64,000 nt of DNA from AC-32 sp963813435 (GCA_963813435.1 CAWEYY010000001.1:62001-126000), one strand, 5' to 3'; numbered from the stretch's first letter, positions 16,163-24,525 are shown. Numbers and translations: made by a program. Notes: generated by a model not told the origin, from the sequence alone.

Positions 16163-17005
16163 ATGACGTCGTCCGTGAAGCAGGAAGTCGAAAGGTTTCT
16201 CGAGAGCCCCGCGCTGTCGGACGCGACGCGCCGTGCCTATCGCGTGGACGTCGAGGAGTTCGGGCGCTGGCTCGACCGGCGCGGGACGCGGCTGGACGAC
16301 GTCGACGTGCGCGTGCTCGCCGACTACGCCACCGAGCTCGGGCGCGCGCGGCCGCGCAAGCTCGCGCCGGCCACGATCGGGCGCAAGCTCGCCGCGGTTC
16401 GCGCCTTCCTGCGGCACGCGCTCGGCGCCGAGCGGGTTCCGGATGCCTCCTTCGCGCCCAAGCGGCCGCGGCGGCTCCCGGACGCGCCGCGCCCGCAGGA
16501 GGTCGACGGCGAGCTCGACGCACTCGAGGGCACGACCCCGCTCGCGATCCGCAACCGCGCGCTCGTCGAGCTCGTCTACTCGGCCGGCCTGCGTTCGCAG
16601 GAGGCCGTCGACCTGGACCTCGCAGATGTCGATTTCGAGCAGGAACTCGTGCACGTCCACGGCAAGGGAGACAAGGAGCGCGTCGTTCCGCTCGGCGAAG
16701 AGGCCTCGCACCGGGTCGCGCTCTACGTCCGGGGCGCTCGCCCGCAGCTCGCGCGCGGCGCCGAGAACGCGCTCTTCCTCTCCGCGCGCGGCCGCCGGCT
16801 GGACACGAGCACGCTCCGCCGCCTCCTCCCCCACCCGCACCGCCTGCGGCACGCGTTCGCCACACACCTGCTCGAAGGTGGCGCCGACCTCCGGACGATT
16901 CAGGAGCTGCTTGGCCACAGCTCGCTGTCGACCACGCAGATGTACAGCCACGTGGACGCGCGCCGACTGCGAAAGGTCTACGACAAGGCGCATCCACGTT
17001 CGTAG
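16163..17005 (+). CDS. Xer-type tyrosine recombinase (shortened catalytic loop)
   Basis: A 280-residue site-specific recombinase with a SAM-like N-terminal DNA-binding domain (VKQEVERFLESPALSDATRRAY) and a catalytic domain. The active-site set is visible: Arg in AGLRSQEA, Lys in HGKGDKERV, HRLRHAF, LGHSS and the nucleophile Tyr in TQMYSHV. Compared with the second recombinase 900 bp downstream it lacks about 13 residues just before PHPHRLRHAF. The start at ATG 16163 gives the family-like opening and avoids overlap with pckA. XerC/XerD act on chromosome-dimer dif sites, but no dif site was recognised here. Confidence 0.88.
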   Translation: MTSSVKQEVERFLESPALSDATRRAYRVDVEEFGRWLDRRGTRLDDVDVRVLADYATELGRARPRKLAPATIGRKLAAVRAFLRHALGAERVPDASFAPKRPRRLPDAPRPQEVDGELDALEGTTPLAIRNRALVELVYSAGLRSQEAVDLDLADVDFEQELVHVHGKGDKERVVPLGEEASHRVALYVRGARPQLARGAENALFLSARGRRLDTSTLRRLLPHPHRLRHAFATHLLEGGADLRTIQELLGHSSLSTTQMYSHVDARRLRKVYDKAHPRS

Positions 17006-17016
17006 AACTATCTCTC

Positions 17017-17042
17017 ATTATGTGATATTTTTATCACGTAAT
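17017..17042 (+). promoter_or_regulatory. Palindromic operator over the arsR-family start codon
   Basis: A 26-bp inverted repeat with 11-bp arms, ATTATGTGATA and TATCACGTAAT, separated by TTTT. One position of the arms is not symmetrical. It stands out as an AT-rich patch in GC-rich DNA and includes the first two bases of the ATG at 17041. Binding by the encoded ArsR-type repressor would block promoter access and possibly ribosome access, giving autoregulation. The regulator-operator pairing is inferred from adjacency. Confidence 0.75.
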
Positions 17043-17373
17043 GGATGATGCCCGGGTGTGGAAGGCGCTCGGCTCGCCGCACAGGCGAGCCCTGCTCGAC
17101 GCGCTCCGCGACGGCCCGAAGACGACGACCGCGCTTTGCGAGGTGCTCCCGAAGCTCTCGCGCTTCGCGGTCATGCAGCACCTCGCCGTGCTGCAGAAGG
17201 CCGGAGTGGTGCTCGTCCACCGAGAAGGCCGCGAGCGCTGGAACCAGCTCAACGCGGTTCCGATCCAGCGCGAGCTCGAGCGGTGGCTGAACAGCTTCCA
17301 GCAGGCGACCGCCTCGCAGCTCCTGGCCTTCGAACGCCACCTGGCATCCACACCGAAGGAGAAGGAGGAGTGA
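17041..17373 (+). CDS. ArsR-family winged-helix transcriptional regulator
   Basis: A 110-residue regulator with the family opening VWKALGSPHRRALLDAL, recognition region LSRFAVMQHLAVLQKAGVV and wing HREGRERWNQLN. No metal-binding cysteine pair is present, so it belongs to the non-metal group often paired with SRPBCC/AHSA1 proteins. A strong palindrome covers its start codon. The stop overlaps the SRPBCC start by 1 nt (TGATG), and the two form one operon. Confidence 0.92.
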   Translation: MDDARVWKALGSPHRRALLDALRDGPKTTTALCEVLPKLSRFAVMQHLAVLQKAGVVLVHREGRERWNQLNAVPIQRELERWLNSFQQATASQLLAFERHLASTPKEKEE

Positions 17374-17837
17374 TGCACCAGATTCGACACATCGCGTTCA
17401 CGAACGAACTGCGGTTCGCCCGCGCCCGCCCCGAGGTCTTCGAGGCCTTCCTCGAGACCGACAAGTGGTTCCAGATCAGCTACGGCGGCAAGCGCCTCAA
17501 GAAGGTCGTGAACGACCGCCGCGTGGGCGGGCAGATCTACGAGGACTGGGGCGACGGCACGGGCAAGCTCTACGGCACGATCGGCTGGTGGGACCCGCCC
17601 AACGGGTTCTCGCAAACGAGCGACATGCTCGGCGGCGGGATCTCCCTCGTGCACCGCTACGAGTTCGAGGAGGACGGCGACGACACCGTTCTACGCCACG
17701 AGTTCAGCGCGTTCGGGCCGATCTCGGACGAGATGGCCGAGGGCATCAACAGCCACGGCTCGCTCGAGGGCTTCTCGGAGCAGCTCCACTCGTGGATCGA
17801 GAAGGGCGAGGTGATTCCCCCGCCGGACCTCGGGTAA
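17373..17837 (+). CDS. SRPBCC (AHSA1-like) domain protein
   Basis: A 154-residue START-like ligand-binding fold with a deep hydrophobic cavity expected from the family. Landmarks are FARARPEVFEAFLETDKWF near the N terminus, VGGQIYEDWG, GTIGWWDPPNGF and RHEFSAFG, then the C-terminal helix HGSLEGFSEQLHSWI. Such proteins are commonly co-encoded with a small ArsR repressor, as here, and are assumed to bind small molecules; the ligand is unknown. Length and position support the ATG at 17373. Confidence 0.85.
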   Translation: MHQIRHIAFTNELRFARARPEVFEAFLETDKWFQISYGGKRLKKVVNDRRVGGQIYEDWGDGTGKLYGTIGWWDPPNGFSQTSDMLGGGISLVHRYEFEEDGDDTVLRHEFSAFGPISDEMAEGINSHGSLEGFSEQLHSWIEKGEVIPPPDLG

Positions 17838-17839
17838 CG

Positions 17840-17860
17840 CGCCTGCCTCGGAGGCAGGCG
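17840..17860 (+). terminator. Hairpin after the ArsR-SRPBCC operon
   Basis: Perfect 8-bp stem CGCCTGCC/GGCAGGCG with a 5-nt loop, 2 nt after the SRPBCC stop. There is no T tract, so it may be a weak or Rho-assisted terminator. It separates the operon from the next recombinase gene. Confidence 0.55.
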
Positions 17861-17892
17861 TCGGGCCGCACAGGGCGAAGGAAGAACGTCCG

Positions 17893-18801
17893 ATGGCCAC
17901 GCCCCGGCGCGATCCGCCTGCCTCCGATCCCGAGGTCGAGGGCTTCCTCGCGCTGCTCGCCGCCCAGCGGGCGCCGAAGACCGTCGACGCATATCGCCGC
18001 GACCTCCGCGCGCTCGGCGACTGGCTCGGAGGCCCGCCGTCGCGCGCGACCACCGACGACCTCGAGCGCTGGCTCGCGGAGCTGCGCGCCGCGGGCCTCT
18101 CCCCCGCGACGATCGCGCGCCGAATCGCCGCCGTGCGCTCGTTCTTTCGCCACCTGATCTTGCTCGGCACGCGCACGGACAGCCCGGCCGCTGCGCTCGA
18201 GCTGCCTCGCCGCCGGCGCAAGCTGCCGAGGACGCTCTCACCCGCCGAGGCCCAGCGCCTGATCGAGGCCGCTCCCGGGACGACTCCCCGCTCGCTCCGG
18301 GACCGGGCGCTCGTCGAGCTCCTCTACGGGGCGGGACTACGGGTCAGCGAGGCCGTCGGGCTCACCAGGACCGACGTCGACCTCGAGCGGCGGCTCGTGC
18401 GCTGCATCGGAAAGGGCAACAAAGAGCGGGTCGTCCCGATCGGCCGCCACGCGGCAGACGCGCTGCGCCGCTACCTCGCTCACGGACGGCCGTACCTCGA
18501 CCGCCGTCATCGCCCCGAGCTCTTCCTGAACGCCCAGGGCGGGCCGCTCACCCGGGCCGGCGCCTTCCTGATCCTGCGGCGGCTGGCCGAGCGAGCGGGC
18601 CTCGAGCCCGAGCGCGTCCACCCGCACCTGCTCCGCCATTCGTTCGCCACCCACCTGCTCGAAGGCGGAGCCGACCTGCGCAGCGTCCAGGAGATGCTGG
18701 GTCACGCCGACCTCGGCACGACAGAGCTCTACACGCACGTCAGCGACCGCCGCCGCCGCGATGTCTACTTCCGCAGCCATCCGCACGCGCGGCGCCGTTA
18801 A
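17893..18801 (+). CDS. xerD: Tyrosine recombinase XerD/XerC family
   Basis: A 302-residue integrase-family recombinase, full length for Xer proteins. The N-terminal core-binding domain has LAAQRAPKTVDAYRRDLRAL. The catalytic domain has AGLRVSEA, GKGNKERVVPIG, HPHLLRHSFATHLLEGGADL, LGHADL and the nucleophile Tyr in TELYTHV. It probably pairs with a partner recombinase at the dif site. It is one of two Xer-type genes within 2.7 kb, separated by ArsR-SRPBCC. Whether this one is XerC or XerD cannot be fixed by eye. Confidence 0.9.
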   Translation: MATPRRDPPASDPEVEGFLALLAAQRAPKTVDAYRRDLRALGDWLGGPPSRATTDDLERWLAELRAAGLSPATIARRIAAVRSFFRHLILLGTRTDSPAAALELPRRRRKLPRTLSPAEAQRLIEAAPGTTPRSLRDRALVELLYGAGLRVSEAVGLTRTDVDLERRLVRCIGKGNKERVVPIGRHAADALRRYLAHGRPYLDRRHRPELFLNAQGGPLTRAGAFLILRRLAERAGLEPERVHPHLLRHSFATHLLEGGADLRSVQEMLGHADLGTTELYTHVSDRRRRDVYFRSHPHARRR

Positions 18802-18802
18802 G

Positions 18803-18819
18803 AGACGGTTCGACCGTCT
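18803..18819. terminator. Short convergent hairpin
   Basis: Perfect 7-bp stem AGACGGT/ACCGTCT with a TCG loop, between the xerD stop and the convergent HEAT-protein stop, which it overlaps. It could end both transcripts weakly; no T tract is present. Confidence 0.4.
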
Positions 18820-19315
18820 ACCGAACGTTCGCGCGCTTCTGGAGGGCCGTCGCCACCTTCGAGGCGGTCTCGCGCAAGTCGCGTTCGAGACCATCCTCGT
18901 CGGCGATCCCCTGAAGCAGGACGATCGTGTCGCGCTGAGGCGATCCGTTTCGCAGGCAGAGGATGGCTAGACGGCGGACGGCCGCGTTGTCGTCGGCGTT
19001 CGCGAGGGTGTGGAGGAGCGGCCGGACCGCGTTGATCTCGCGCGGCGCATCCCGCGACAGCAGCTCGAGCGAGAGCAACGCCGAGCCGCGGCAGGCGGGG
19101 CTCTCGTCCTCCAGGCCGCGCCTCAGGAGCTCGCTCTTCTGGCGAAAGCGCAGCTGCCCGATCGCGCGGTAGGCGACCGCCCGCTCCTGGTAGTCCGCGG
19201 AGCGCGCCTCGAGCTCGAGCTCCTCGCCCCAGTCCCTGCGCAGGTCGGCGAGCTCCCGCTCCTTGCCCTGCTTCGCCAGCTCGTCCGCGATTGCGGCTGC
19301 TTCGGCGAGCGTCAC
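18818..19315 (-). CDS. HEAT-repeat-like helical protein
   Basis: A 165-residue all-helical protein with two or three HEAT/Armadillo-like units, for example SPACRGSALLSLELLSRDA, NAAVRRLAILCLRNG and YQERAVAYRAIGQL. Such scaffolds bind proteins or nucleic acids; nothing shows a specific partner. I start it at the GTG that overlaps the citrate synthase stop by 4 nt (GTGA), giving VTLAEAAAIADELAKQG; longer readings run into citrate synthase. It is thus probably co-translated with citrate synthase. Confidence 0.7.
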   Translation of the reverse strand: MTLAEAAAIADELAKQGKERELADLRRDWGEELELEARSADYQERAVAYRAIGQLRFRQKSELLRRGLEDESPACRGSALLSLELLSRDAPREINAVRPLLHTLANADDNAAVRRLAILCLRNGSPQRDTIVLLQGIADEDGLERDLRETASKVATALQKRANVR

Positions 19316-20394
19316 ACCGATGCGAGCGATCGTTCCGCGGGACCGACGTATTCTGCGGACGGCCGGAAGAGCCGCCCCGTGCGTTTCTGTTCGAGGATGT
19401 GCGCCGACCAGCCGGCGACACGCGAGCACGCGAACATCGCCGGCGCCAGCTCGGGCGGGATCTCGGCGATGTCGAGCACGACCGCCGAGTAGTACTCGAC
19501 GTTCGTCGCCAGCACGCGCTCGGGATGACGCTTCTGCAGCGCCTCGATTGCCACCCGCTCGAGCTCCTCGGCCGTGTCGACGTGCGGCGAGCCGAGCTCC
19601 TTCGCCGTGCGCTTGAGAATCCGCGAGCGCGGGTCCTCGGCGCGGTAGACGCGATGGCCGAAGCCCATGATCCTCCCGCCGCTCTCGAGCAGGTCGTTGA
19701 CGTACTTCTCCGCGTCGCCGGAGGCCGCGACCTCCTCGAGCATCGGCATCACGTAGGCGGGGGCGCCGCCATGCAGCGGGCCTGAGAGCGCGCCGACGGC
19801 CGACGAGAGCGAGGCACCGCAGTCGGCTCCGGTGGAGGCGACGATCCGCGCCGTGAAGGTGGACGCGTTGAGGCCGTGCTCCGCGGTGCAGATCCAGTAG
19901 GTGTCGATCGCGGCTGCATGCCGCAAATCGGCTTCGCCGCGCCAGCGGAGCAGGAACTTCTCAGCGGCGGTCTGCCCCTGCGCGACGACCTCGTCCGGAA
20001 TCGAGTCGGTGTGACCGTCCGCAACGCGGGCCGAGCGGGCGACGATCGACATCATCTGCGCCGAGAGGCGGCCAAGGTCCTCGCGCGCCTGCTCGTCGGA
20101 GATCTCGTTCAGCTTGCCGAGCTTCCAGACGCCCGAGAGCCGCGCCGTCTCCGCCTGGAGGTCGGAGGGCGCGTGTCCCGTGAGCGCCGCCGGCTCGTAC
20201 GGATCCGGGTCGGGCATCGCCGAGTTGATGTCGTCGTCGACGAGCAGCCCCCAGACCTTCTCGTACGGAACCTTCCCGACGAGCTCCTCGATATCGACGC
20301 CGCGGTAGCGAAGCGACCCGCCGTCGCGGTCCGGCTCGGCGATCTCCGTCTGAACGGCGACGACACCCTCGAGCCCAGGCTTGAAATCGTTCAC
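19312..20394 (-). CDS. gltA: Citrate synthase
   Basis: Condenses acetyl-CoA and oxaloacetate. The 360-residue (short, CitA/type-II-like) protein has FKPGLEGVVA and LRYRGVDIEEL near the start. The active-site histidines lie in AEHGLNAS and GPLHGGAP, followed by the MGFGHRVYR motif and the catalytic Asp region near the C terminus. I use GTG 20394, because a TATACA -10-like element about 10 nt upstream would make it nearly leaderless. An in-frame GTG at 20427 is the alternative. It is divergent from icd with a 38-bp gap and coupled to the HEAT gene. Confidence 0.93.
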   Translation of the reverse strand: MNDFKPGLEGVVAVQTEIAEPDRDGGSLRYRGVDIEELVGKVPYEKVWGLLVDDDINSAMPDPDPYEPAALTGHAPSDLQAETARLSGVWKLGKLNEISDEQAREDLGRLSAQMMSIVARSARVADGHTDSIPDEVVAQGQTAAEKFLLRWRGEADLRHAAAIDTYWICTAEHGLNASTFTARIVASTGADCGASLSSAVGALSGPLHGGAPAYVMPMLEEVAASGDAEKYVNDLLESGGRIMGFGHRVYRAEDPRSRILKRTAKELGSPHVDTAEELERVAIEALQKRHPERVLATNVEYYSAVVLDIAEIPPELAPAMFACSRVAGWSAHILEQKRTGRLFRPSAEYVGPAERSLASV

Positions 20395-20432
20395 GGCGGG
20401 AAATGTATAGGCCTCAGCTAGAGTCACGCGCC

Positions 20433-21521
20433 GTGGCGCATGAGGTGACGCTGATCCCCGGCGATGGCACCGGGCCCGAGCTGACCGAGGCGACACGCCG
20501 GGTGCTCGAGGCGACCGGCGTCGAGTTCACGTGGGACGTTCAGGACGCCGGTGCCGACGTGATGGACCGGTACGGCGGAGACCCGCTGCCCGGTCACGTG
20601 CTCGACTCGATCCTGCGCACGGGGATCGCGCTCAAGGGCCCGATCACGACGCCGGTCGGCGAGGGCTTCCGCTCGGTCAACGTCACCCTGCGCAAGTCGC
20701 TCGACCTCTACGGGCAGGTGCGGCCGTGCAAGAGCTACCCGGGCGTGCGGTCGCGGTACGAGGACGTCGACCTGATCATCATCCGCGAAGCGACCGAGGA
20801 TCTCTACGCGGGGATCGAGTACGAGGAAGGGTCGGCGGACGCGCTCGAGCTGTCCGAGTGGGTCGAAGGACACGGCGGCTCGCTGCCGGCTCACTCCGGG
20901 ATCTCGATCAAGCCGATCTCGGTCGAGGGCACGCGCCGGATCGCCGAGTTCGCGTTCGACCACGCGCGCCGAAACGGCCGCCGCAAGGTGACCGCCGTGC
21001 ACAAGGCGAACATCATGAAGTTCTCCGACGGCCTCTTCCTGCGAGTCGCCCGCGAGGTCGCAGCGGAGAACTCCGACCTCGAGTTCGAGGATCGGATCGT
21101 GGACAACCTCTGCATGCAGCTCGTCCAGCGGCCCGAGGAGTACGACGTGCTGCTGCTGCCGAACCTCTACGGGGACATCGTCTCCGACCTCGCGGCCGGG
21201 CTGATCGGCGGGCTCGGGCTCGCGCCGGGCGCGAACTTCGGCGCGCGCGCGGCGGTCTTCGAGCCCACCCACGGCTCGGCGCCCAAGTACGCGGGCCAGA
21301 ACCGCGTCAACCCGATGGCGATGATGCTCTCCGGGATGCTGATGCTCCGTCACCTGGAGGAGCGCGAGGCCGCCGACCGGCTCGAGCAGGCGATCGCAGG
21401 CGTGATCAGCGAGGGCAAGAGCGTGACGTACGACATGAAGCCGACCCGCGACGATCCGACCGCCGTCGGCACGAGCGAGGTGGCGGACGCCATCATCGAC
21501 GCGATGGGAGCACGCGTATGA
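20433..21521 (+). CDS. icd: Isocitrate dehydrogenase (NAD-type, short)
   Basis: A 362-residue member of the isocitrate/isopropylmalate dehydrogenase superfamily. Landmarks are IPGDGTGPELTEAT, the substrate loop RSVNVTLRKSLDLYGQVRP, IIREATEDLYAGIEY and HKANIMKFSDGLF, then the metal site in LYGDIVSDLAAGLIGG and FEPTHGSAPKYAGQ. The SVNVTLRK loop fits isocitrate better than isopropylmalate, and the genomic context agrees: divergent from gltA, overlapping mdh by 4 nt. The GTG start is chosen because the longer frame would read into the promoter. Cofactor choice is inferred. Confidence 0.9.
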   Translation: MAHEVTLIPGDGTGPELTEATRRVLEATGVEFTWDVQDAGADVMDRYGGDPLPGHVLDSILRTGIALKGPITTPVGEGFRSVNVTLRKSLDLYGQVRPCKSYPGVRSRYEDVDLIIIREATEDLYAGIEYEEGSADALELSEWVEGHGGSLPAHSGISIKPISVEGTRRIAEFAFDHARRNGRRKVTAVHKANIMKFSDGLFLRVAREVAAENSDLEFEDRIVDNLCMQLVQRPEEYDVLLLPNLYGDIVSDLAAGLIGGLGLAPGANFGARAAVFEPTHGSAPKYAGQNRVNPMAMMLSGMLMLRHLEEREAADRLEQAIAGVISEGKSVTYDMKPTRDDPTAVGTSEVADAIIDAMGARV

Positions 21522-22450
21522 ACCGCAGAAAGGTGACGGTCGTCGGAGCCGGAAACGTGGGCGCCACGTGCGCGCAGGTGCTCGCGACCCGCGACTACGC
21601 AGACGTCGTCCTCGTCGACATCGTCGAGAACCTTCCCCAGGGCAAGGCGCTCGACGCAAACCAGATGGGCGCCGTCCTCGGGTACGAGCCGAACATCGTC
21701 GGCGCGAACGGCTACGAGGAGAGCGCCGGCTCGGACGTCGTCGTGATCACGGCCGGAGTTCCGCGAAAGCCGGGCATGAGCCGCGACGACCTCGTCACGA
21801 CCAACGAGAAGATCGTCGGCTCGGTGACCGAGCAGGTCGTGGCTAGGTCGCCCGACGCCGTGCTGATCGTCGTCTCCAACCCGCTCGATGCGATGTGCCA
21901 CGTCGCCAAGAACGTCTCCGCGTGGCCCAAGGAGCGCGTGTTCGGCATGGCCGGGATCCTCGACACCGCACGCTTCTCCACGTTCATCGCCTGGGAGACG
22001 GGATCGTCGGTGAAGGACGTGACGGCGATGGTGCTCGGGGGGCACGGCGACCAGATGGTTCCGGTGGTCTCGGCGACTACCGTCGGCGGCATTCCCCTGC
22101 GCAAGCTCGTCTCCGAGGAGCGGATCGCCGCGATGGTCGAGCGCACCGCCAAGGGCGGCGGCGAGATCGTCGAGCTGCTCGGCACCTCGGCCTGGTACGC
22201 GCCCGGTGCGGCTGCCGCGCAGATGGTCGACTCCGTGATGCTGGACGAGCACCGCGTGCTTCCGTGCACGGCCTACCTCGAGGGCGAGTACGGGATCGAC
22301 GGCCTCTACATGGGCGTGCCCGTGAAGCTCGGCGCTGCCGGCATCGAGCAGATCGTGCAGCTCGACCTGAGCGACGACGAGCGCTCGGCGTTCGAGACGT
22401 CGGCCGCCGCGGTGCGCGAGGTCGTCGGCGTGCTCGGCAGCACGGGGTAG
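21518..22450 (+). CDS. mdh: Malate dehydrogenase
   Basis: NAD-dependent oxidation of malate to oxaloacetate. The 310-residue LDH-like type protein has the Rossmann motif VVGAGNVGAT (8-17), then ITAGVPRKPGMSRDDL, VVSNPLDAMCHVA and LDTARFSTFIA, with catalytic His in LGGHGDQMVPV. The Arg of GVPRKPGMSR supports malate rather than lactate as substrate. The ATG overlaps the icd stop (ATGA): an icd-mdh operon. Confidence 0.95.
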   Translation: MNRRKVTVVGAGNVGATCAQVLATRDYADVVLVDIVENLPQGKALDANQMGAVLGYEPNIVGANGYEESAGSDVVVITAGVPRKPGMSRDDLVTTNEKIVGSVTEQVVARSPDAVLIVVSNPLDAMCHVAKNVSAWPKERVFGMAGILDTARFSTFIAWETGSSVKDVTAMVLGGHGDQMVPVVSATTVGGIPLRKLVSEERIAAMVERTAKGGGEIVELLGTSAWYAPGAAAAQMVDSVMLDEHRVLPCTAYLEGEYGIDGLYMGVPVKLGAAGIEQIVQLDLSDDERSAFETSAAAVREVVGVLGSTG

Positions 22451-22609
22451 CACCATGGACGAATCGGCACGAATCCGTCACAGCCCCGGCACAGACACGG
22501 CACAGAACGGGCGATACGCTCTCAGCGGGCGGCGGGTGGACATTCATCCCCACCCGGGCGGGGACGCGCGCGTGAACCTTTTACAGTCGCCGGGCACGAG
22601 GAGGCGGGC
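22451..22609 (+). other. Intergenic region with short direct repeats
   Basis: A 159-bp non-coding gap between mdh and the SDR gene. It contains near-identical short units built on CGGCACAGA (22480s-22500s), preceded by a related CGGCACGAATCCG, and a GATACGCT patch at 22512-22519 that also occurs near 37970. A loose GC hairpin (CCACCC...GGGCGG type) sits near 22530-22560. No gene seen; probably the promoter of the downstream SDR. Confidence 0.4.
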
Positions 22610-23353
22610 GTGGAGCTCGGGCTAGAAGGCCGCACCGCGATCGTCTGCGGCGCGTCCGCGGGCATGGGGCTCGCGATCGCCGAGGCGTTCGCGGCCGAGG
22701 GCGTCAACGTCGCCATGTTCGCGCGGCGCCGCGAGCTGCTCGAGCGAGAGGCCGAGCGGCTCGGCGCGCTCGCCGTCCGCGGAGACGTCACGAATCCCGC
22801 CGACCTCAGCCGTCTGGTGGAGCGCACGCTGGAAGCATTCGGCGGCCTCGACATCCTCGTCAACAACAGCGGCGGACCGCCGCGCACGCCCGCGATCGGC
22901 CTGACCGACGAGCAGGTCGAACAGACGGTTGAGCTCCTTCTCCTGTCCGCGATCCGGCTGACCGCTCTCTGCCTCCCGCAGCTCGAGCGCAGCGGCCGCG
23001 GTCGCGTGATCAACATCGCCTCGAGCTCGGTGCGCGAGCCGATCGACGGCCTCGCCCTCTCGAACGCGGTCCGGCCCGGCGTGATCGGCTGGGCCAAGAC
23101 GCTGGCCCGCGAGGTCGGCCCAAAGAAGATCACGGTCAACTCGATCGCGCCCGGGCGAATCGAGACCGAGCGCCTCGCCGAGGCGTTCGCCGGCAAGCCC
23201 CGGACAGAAGATTTCGCCCAGATTGCCCTCGGTCGCTTCGGAGCGCCGAAAGAGGTCGCTCAGGTCGCCTGCTTCCTCGCCTCGGACGCCGCCGGCTATG
23301 TCACGGGTACCGTGATCCCCGTGGACGGCGGTTTGACCCGAGGCCTCCTTTGA
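22610..23353 (+). CDS. Short-chain dehydrogenase/reductase, atypical active site
   Basis: A 247-residue Rossmann-fold SDR. Cofactor motif CGASAGMGLAIA (13-24), LDILVNNSGGPP (about 82-93), the structural INIASSSVREP segment and the closing GYVTGTVIPVDGG are all present. The usual catalytic YxxxK is replaced by LALSNAVRPG, so neither Tyr nor Lys is in place. Some uncharacterised SDR groups share this SSSVREPI-LALSN pattern, from memory. Substrate unknown. The stop overlaps the next TTG start by 4 nt. Confidence 0.88.
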   Translation: MELGLEGRTAIVCGASAGMGLAIAEAFAAEGVNVAMFARRRELLEREAERLGALAVRGDVTNPADLSRLVERTLEAFGGLDILVNNSGGPPRTPAIGLTDEQVEQTVELLLLSAIRLTALCLPQLERSGRGRVINIASSSVREPIDGLALSNAVRPGVIGWAKTLAREVGPKKITVNSIAPGRIETERLAEAFAGKPRTEDFAQIALGRFGAPKEVAQVACFLASDAAGYVTGTVIPVDGGLTRGLL

Positions 23354-24393
23354 CCGGCGCCGAACCGGAGACACCCACGCCATCAGCACGGTCGAAGTGG
23401 TTCTCGCCGTCGCGGATCGCAGCGGTGGGCCTGTTTCTGATCGTGGTAGCCGTGCTCGCGCTCTGGATCGCGCCCGCGGACGGGTACCAGCTGCAGCTCG
23501 TCGACCCCGCACACCCGGTCGCGCCGCTCGTCAGCTTCAAAGGGGAGCGTCCGCCCCGCGGCAAGGGGCCGATCTACTTCGTCGACGTCCGCGAGCGGCC
23601 GGCGCGTCTCATCGAGCGGCTGCTCCCGTGGGTCCGAGCAAGCGGGTCGTCGCTCGTGCCGGCACCGCCCATCAGCACCTCGCTCGACCAGCGTCTGGGC
23701 CAGCAGGAGATGTCCGACTCGCAGAAGATCGCGCCGTACGTCGCGCTCAAGCTGCTCGGCCACAAGGTGAGCGCCGAGAGTCAGGGCGTGACCGTGCTGG
23801 TCGTCGAGCGTGGCGCACCGGCGGCGAAGGTGATCCAGCCTGGCGACGTGATCGTCGCGGTCAACGGCAAGCCCGTGAAGACGATTCTCGAGCTGCGCGG
23901 GCTGCTCGAGAAGAAGCATCCCGGCGACCAGGTGACCATCCGGTACCGACGAGACGGGAAGGTCCGCGAGGCGACTATCACGACGGCAGCCGACCCCAAC
24001 GACCCCGCGAGGGCGATCATCGGCGTCACCGCCCTGGACGATCTCGAAGTGAAGCTGCCGTTCCCGGTCAAGATCGACACGGGCGAGGTCGGCGGCCCTT
24101 CCGCCGGGCTCGCCTTCGCGCTCGACATCCTCCAGGAGGCCGGCCGCGACGTCACCCACGGACACAAGATCGCGGCGACGGGAGAGCTCACCCTCGACGG
24201 CCAGGTGCTCCCGATCGGCGGCGTGAAGCAAAAGACGCTCGGCGCTCGCCGGGCGGGTGTGGACGCCTTCCTTGTGCCTGCCGGGGACAACGCGCGGGAG
24301 GCAAGACGGTACGCGGACGGGCTCCGCATCATCCCTGTGGAAAACCTTCCACAGGCGTTGCGCGCGCTGGCAACCCTCGGCCCGAAAGCCTGA
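23350..24393 (+). CDS. PDZ and Lon-type (S16) membrane protease, YlbL-like
   Basis: A 347-residue envelope protease: one N-terminal membrane anchor (IAAVGLFLIVVAVLALWIA, 23-41), an intermediate domain, a PDZ domain (GVTVLVVERGAPAAKVIQPGD...VNGKPV, about 147-225) and a Lon-like proteolytic domain. The Ser-Lys dyad is visible: Ser in GEVGGPSAGLAFAL and Lys in PIGGVKQKTLGARRAG. Similar proteins (Bacillus YlbL, actinobacterial PDZ-S16 proteins) cleave membrane or secreted substrates. The start is TTG overlapping the SDR stop. Confidence 0.92.
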   Translation: MTGAEPETPTPSARSKWFSPSRIAAVGLFLIVVAVLALWIAPADGYQLQLVDPAHPVAPLVSFKGERPPRGKGPIYFVDVRERPARLIERLLPWVRASGSSLVPAPPISTSLDQRLGQQEMSDSQKIAPYVALKLLGHKVSAESQGVTVLVVERGAPAAKVIQPGDVIVAVNGKPVKTILELRGLLEKKHPGDQVTIRYRRDGKVREATITTAADPNDPARAIIGVTALDDLEVKLPFPVKIDTGEVGGPSAGLAFALDILQEAGRDVTHGHKIAATGELTLDGQVLPIGGVKQKTLGARRAGVDAFLVPAGDNAREARRYADGLRIIPVENLPQALRALATLGPKA

Positions 24394-24459
24394 AGAACAG
24401 GCAGTTTTCGGCGCTCCTGAAACCGCCGGAAATTGCAGTGTTTTCTCCACAGGCAATCC

Positions 24460-24487
24460 TTGCAACTGATCACGGGGCGCCTATAGT
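24460..24487 (+). promoter_or_regulatory. Sigma-70-like promoter for the small Cys4 gene
   Basis: A -35 TTGCAA (24460-24465), 16-nt spacer and -10 TATAGT (24482-24487), a good match to the housekeeping consensus and clear against the GC-rich background. Transcription would begin near 24494, leaving a leader of about 30 nt before the Cys4 protein. Confidence 0.65.
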
Positions 24488-24525
24488 CCTGCCTTGTCTT
24501 AGGGAGCGGTCGAGAGGGAGCGGGT

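Noticed and set aside
17041..18801. Integrase-ArsR-SRPBCC-integrase as a small integrative element
   Set aside because: No att-like direct repeats, tRNA gene or phage genes flank it, and composition matches the surroundings. Both enzymes look like Xer housekeeping types.
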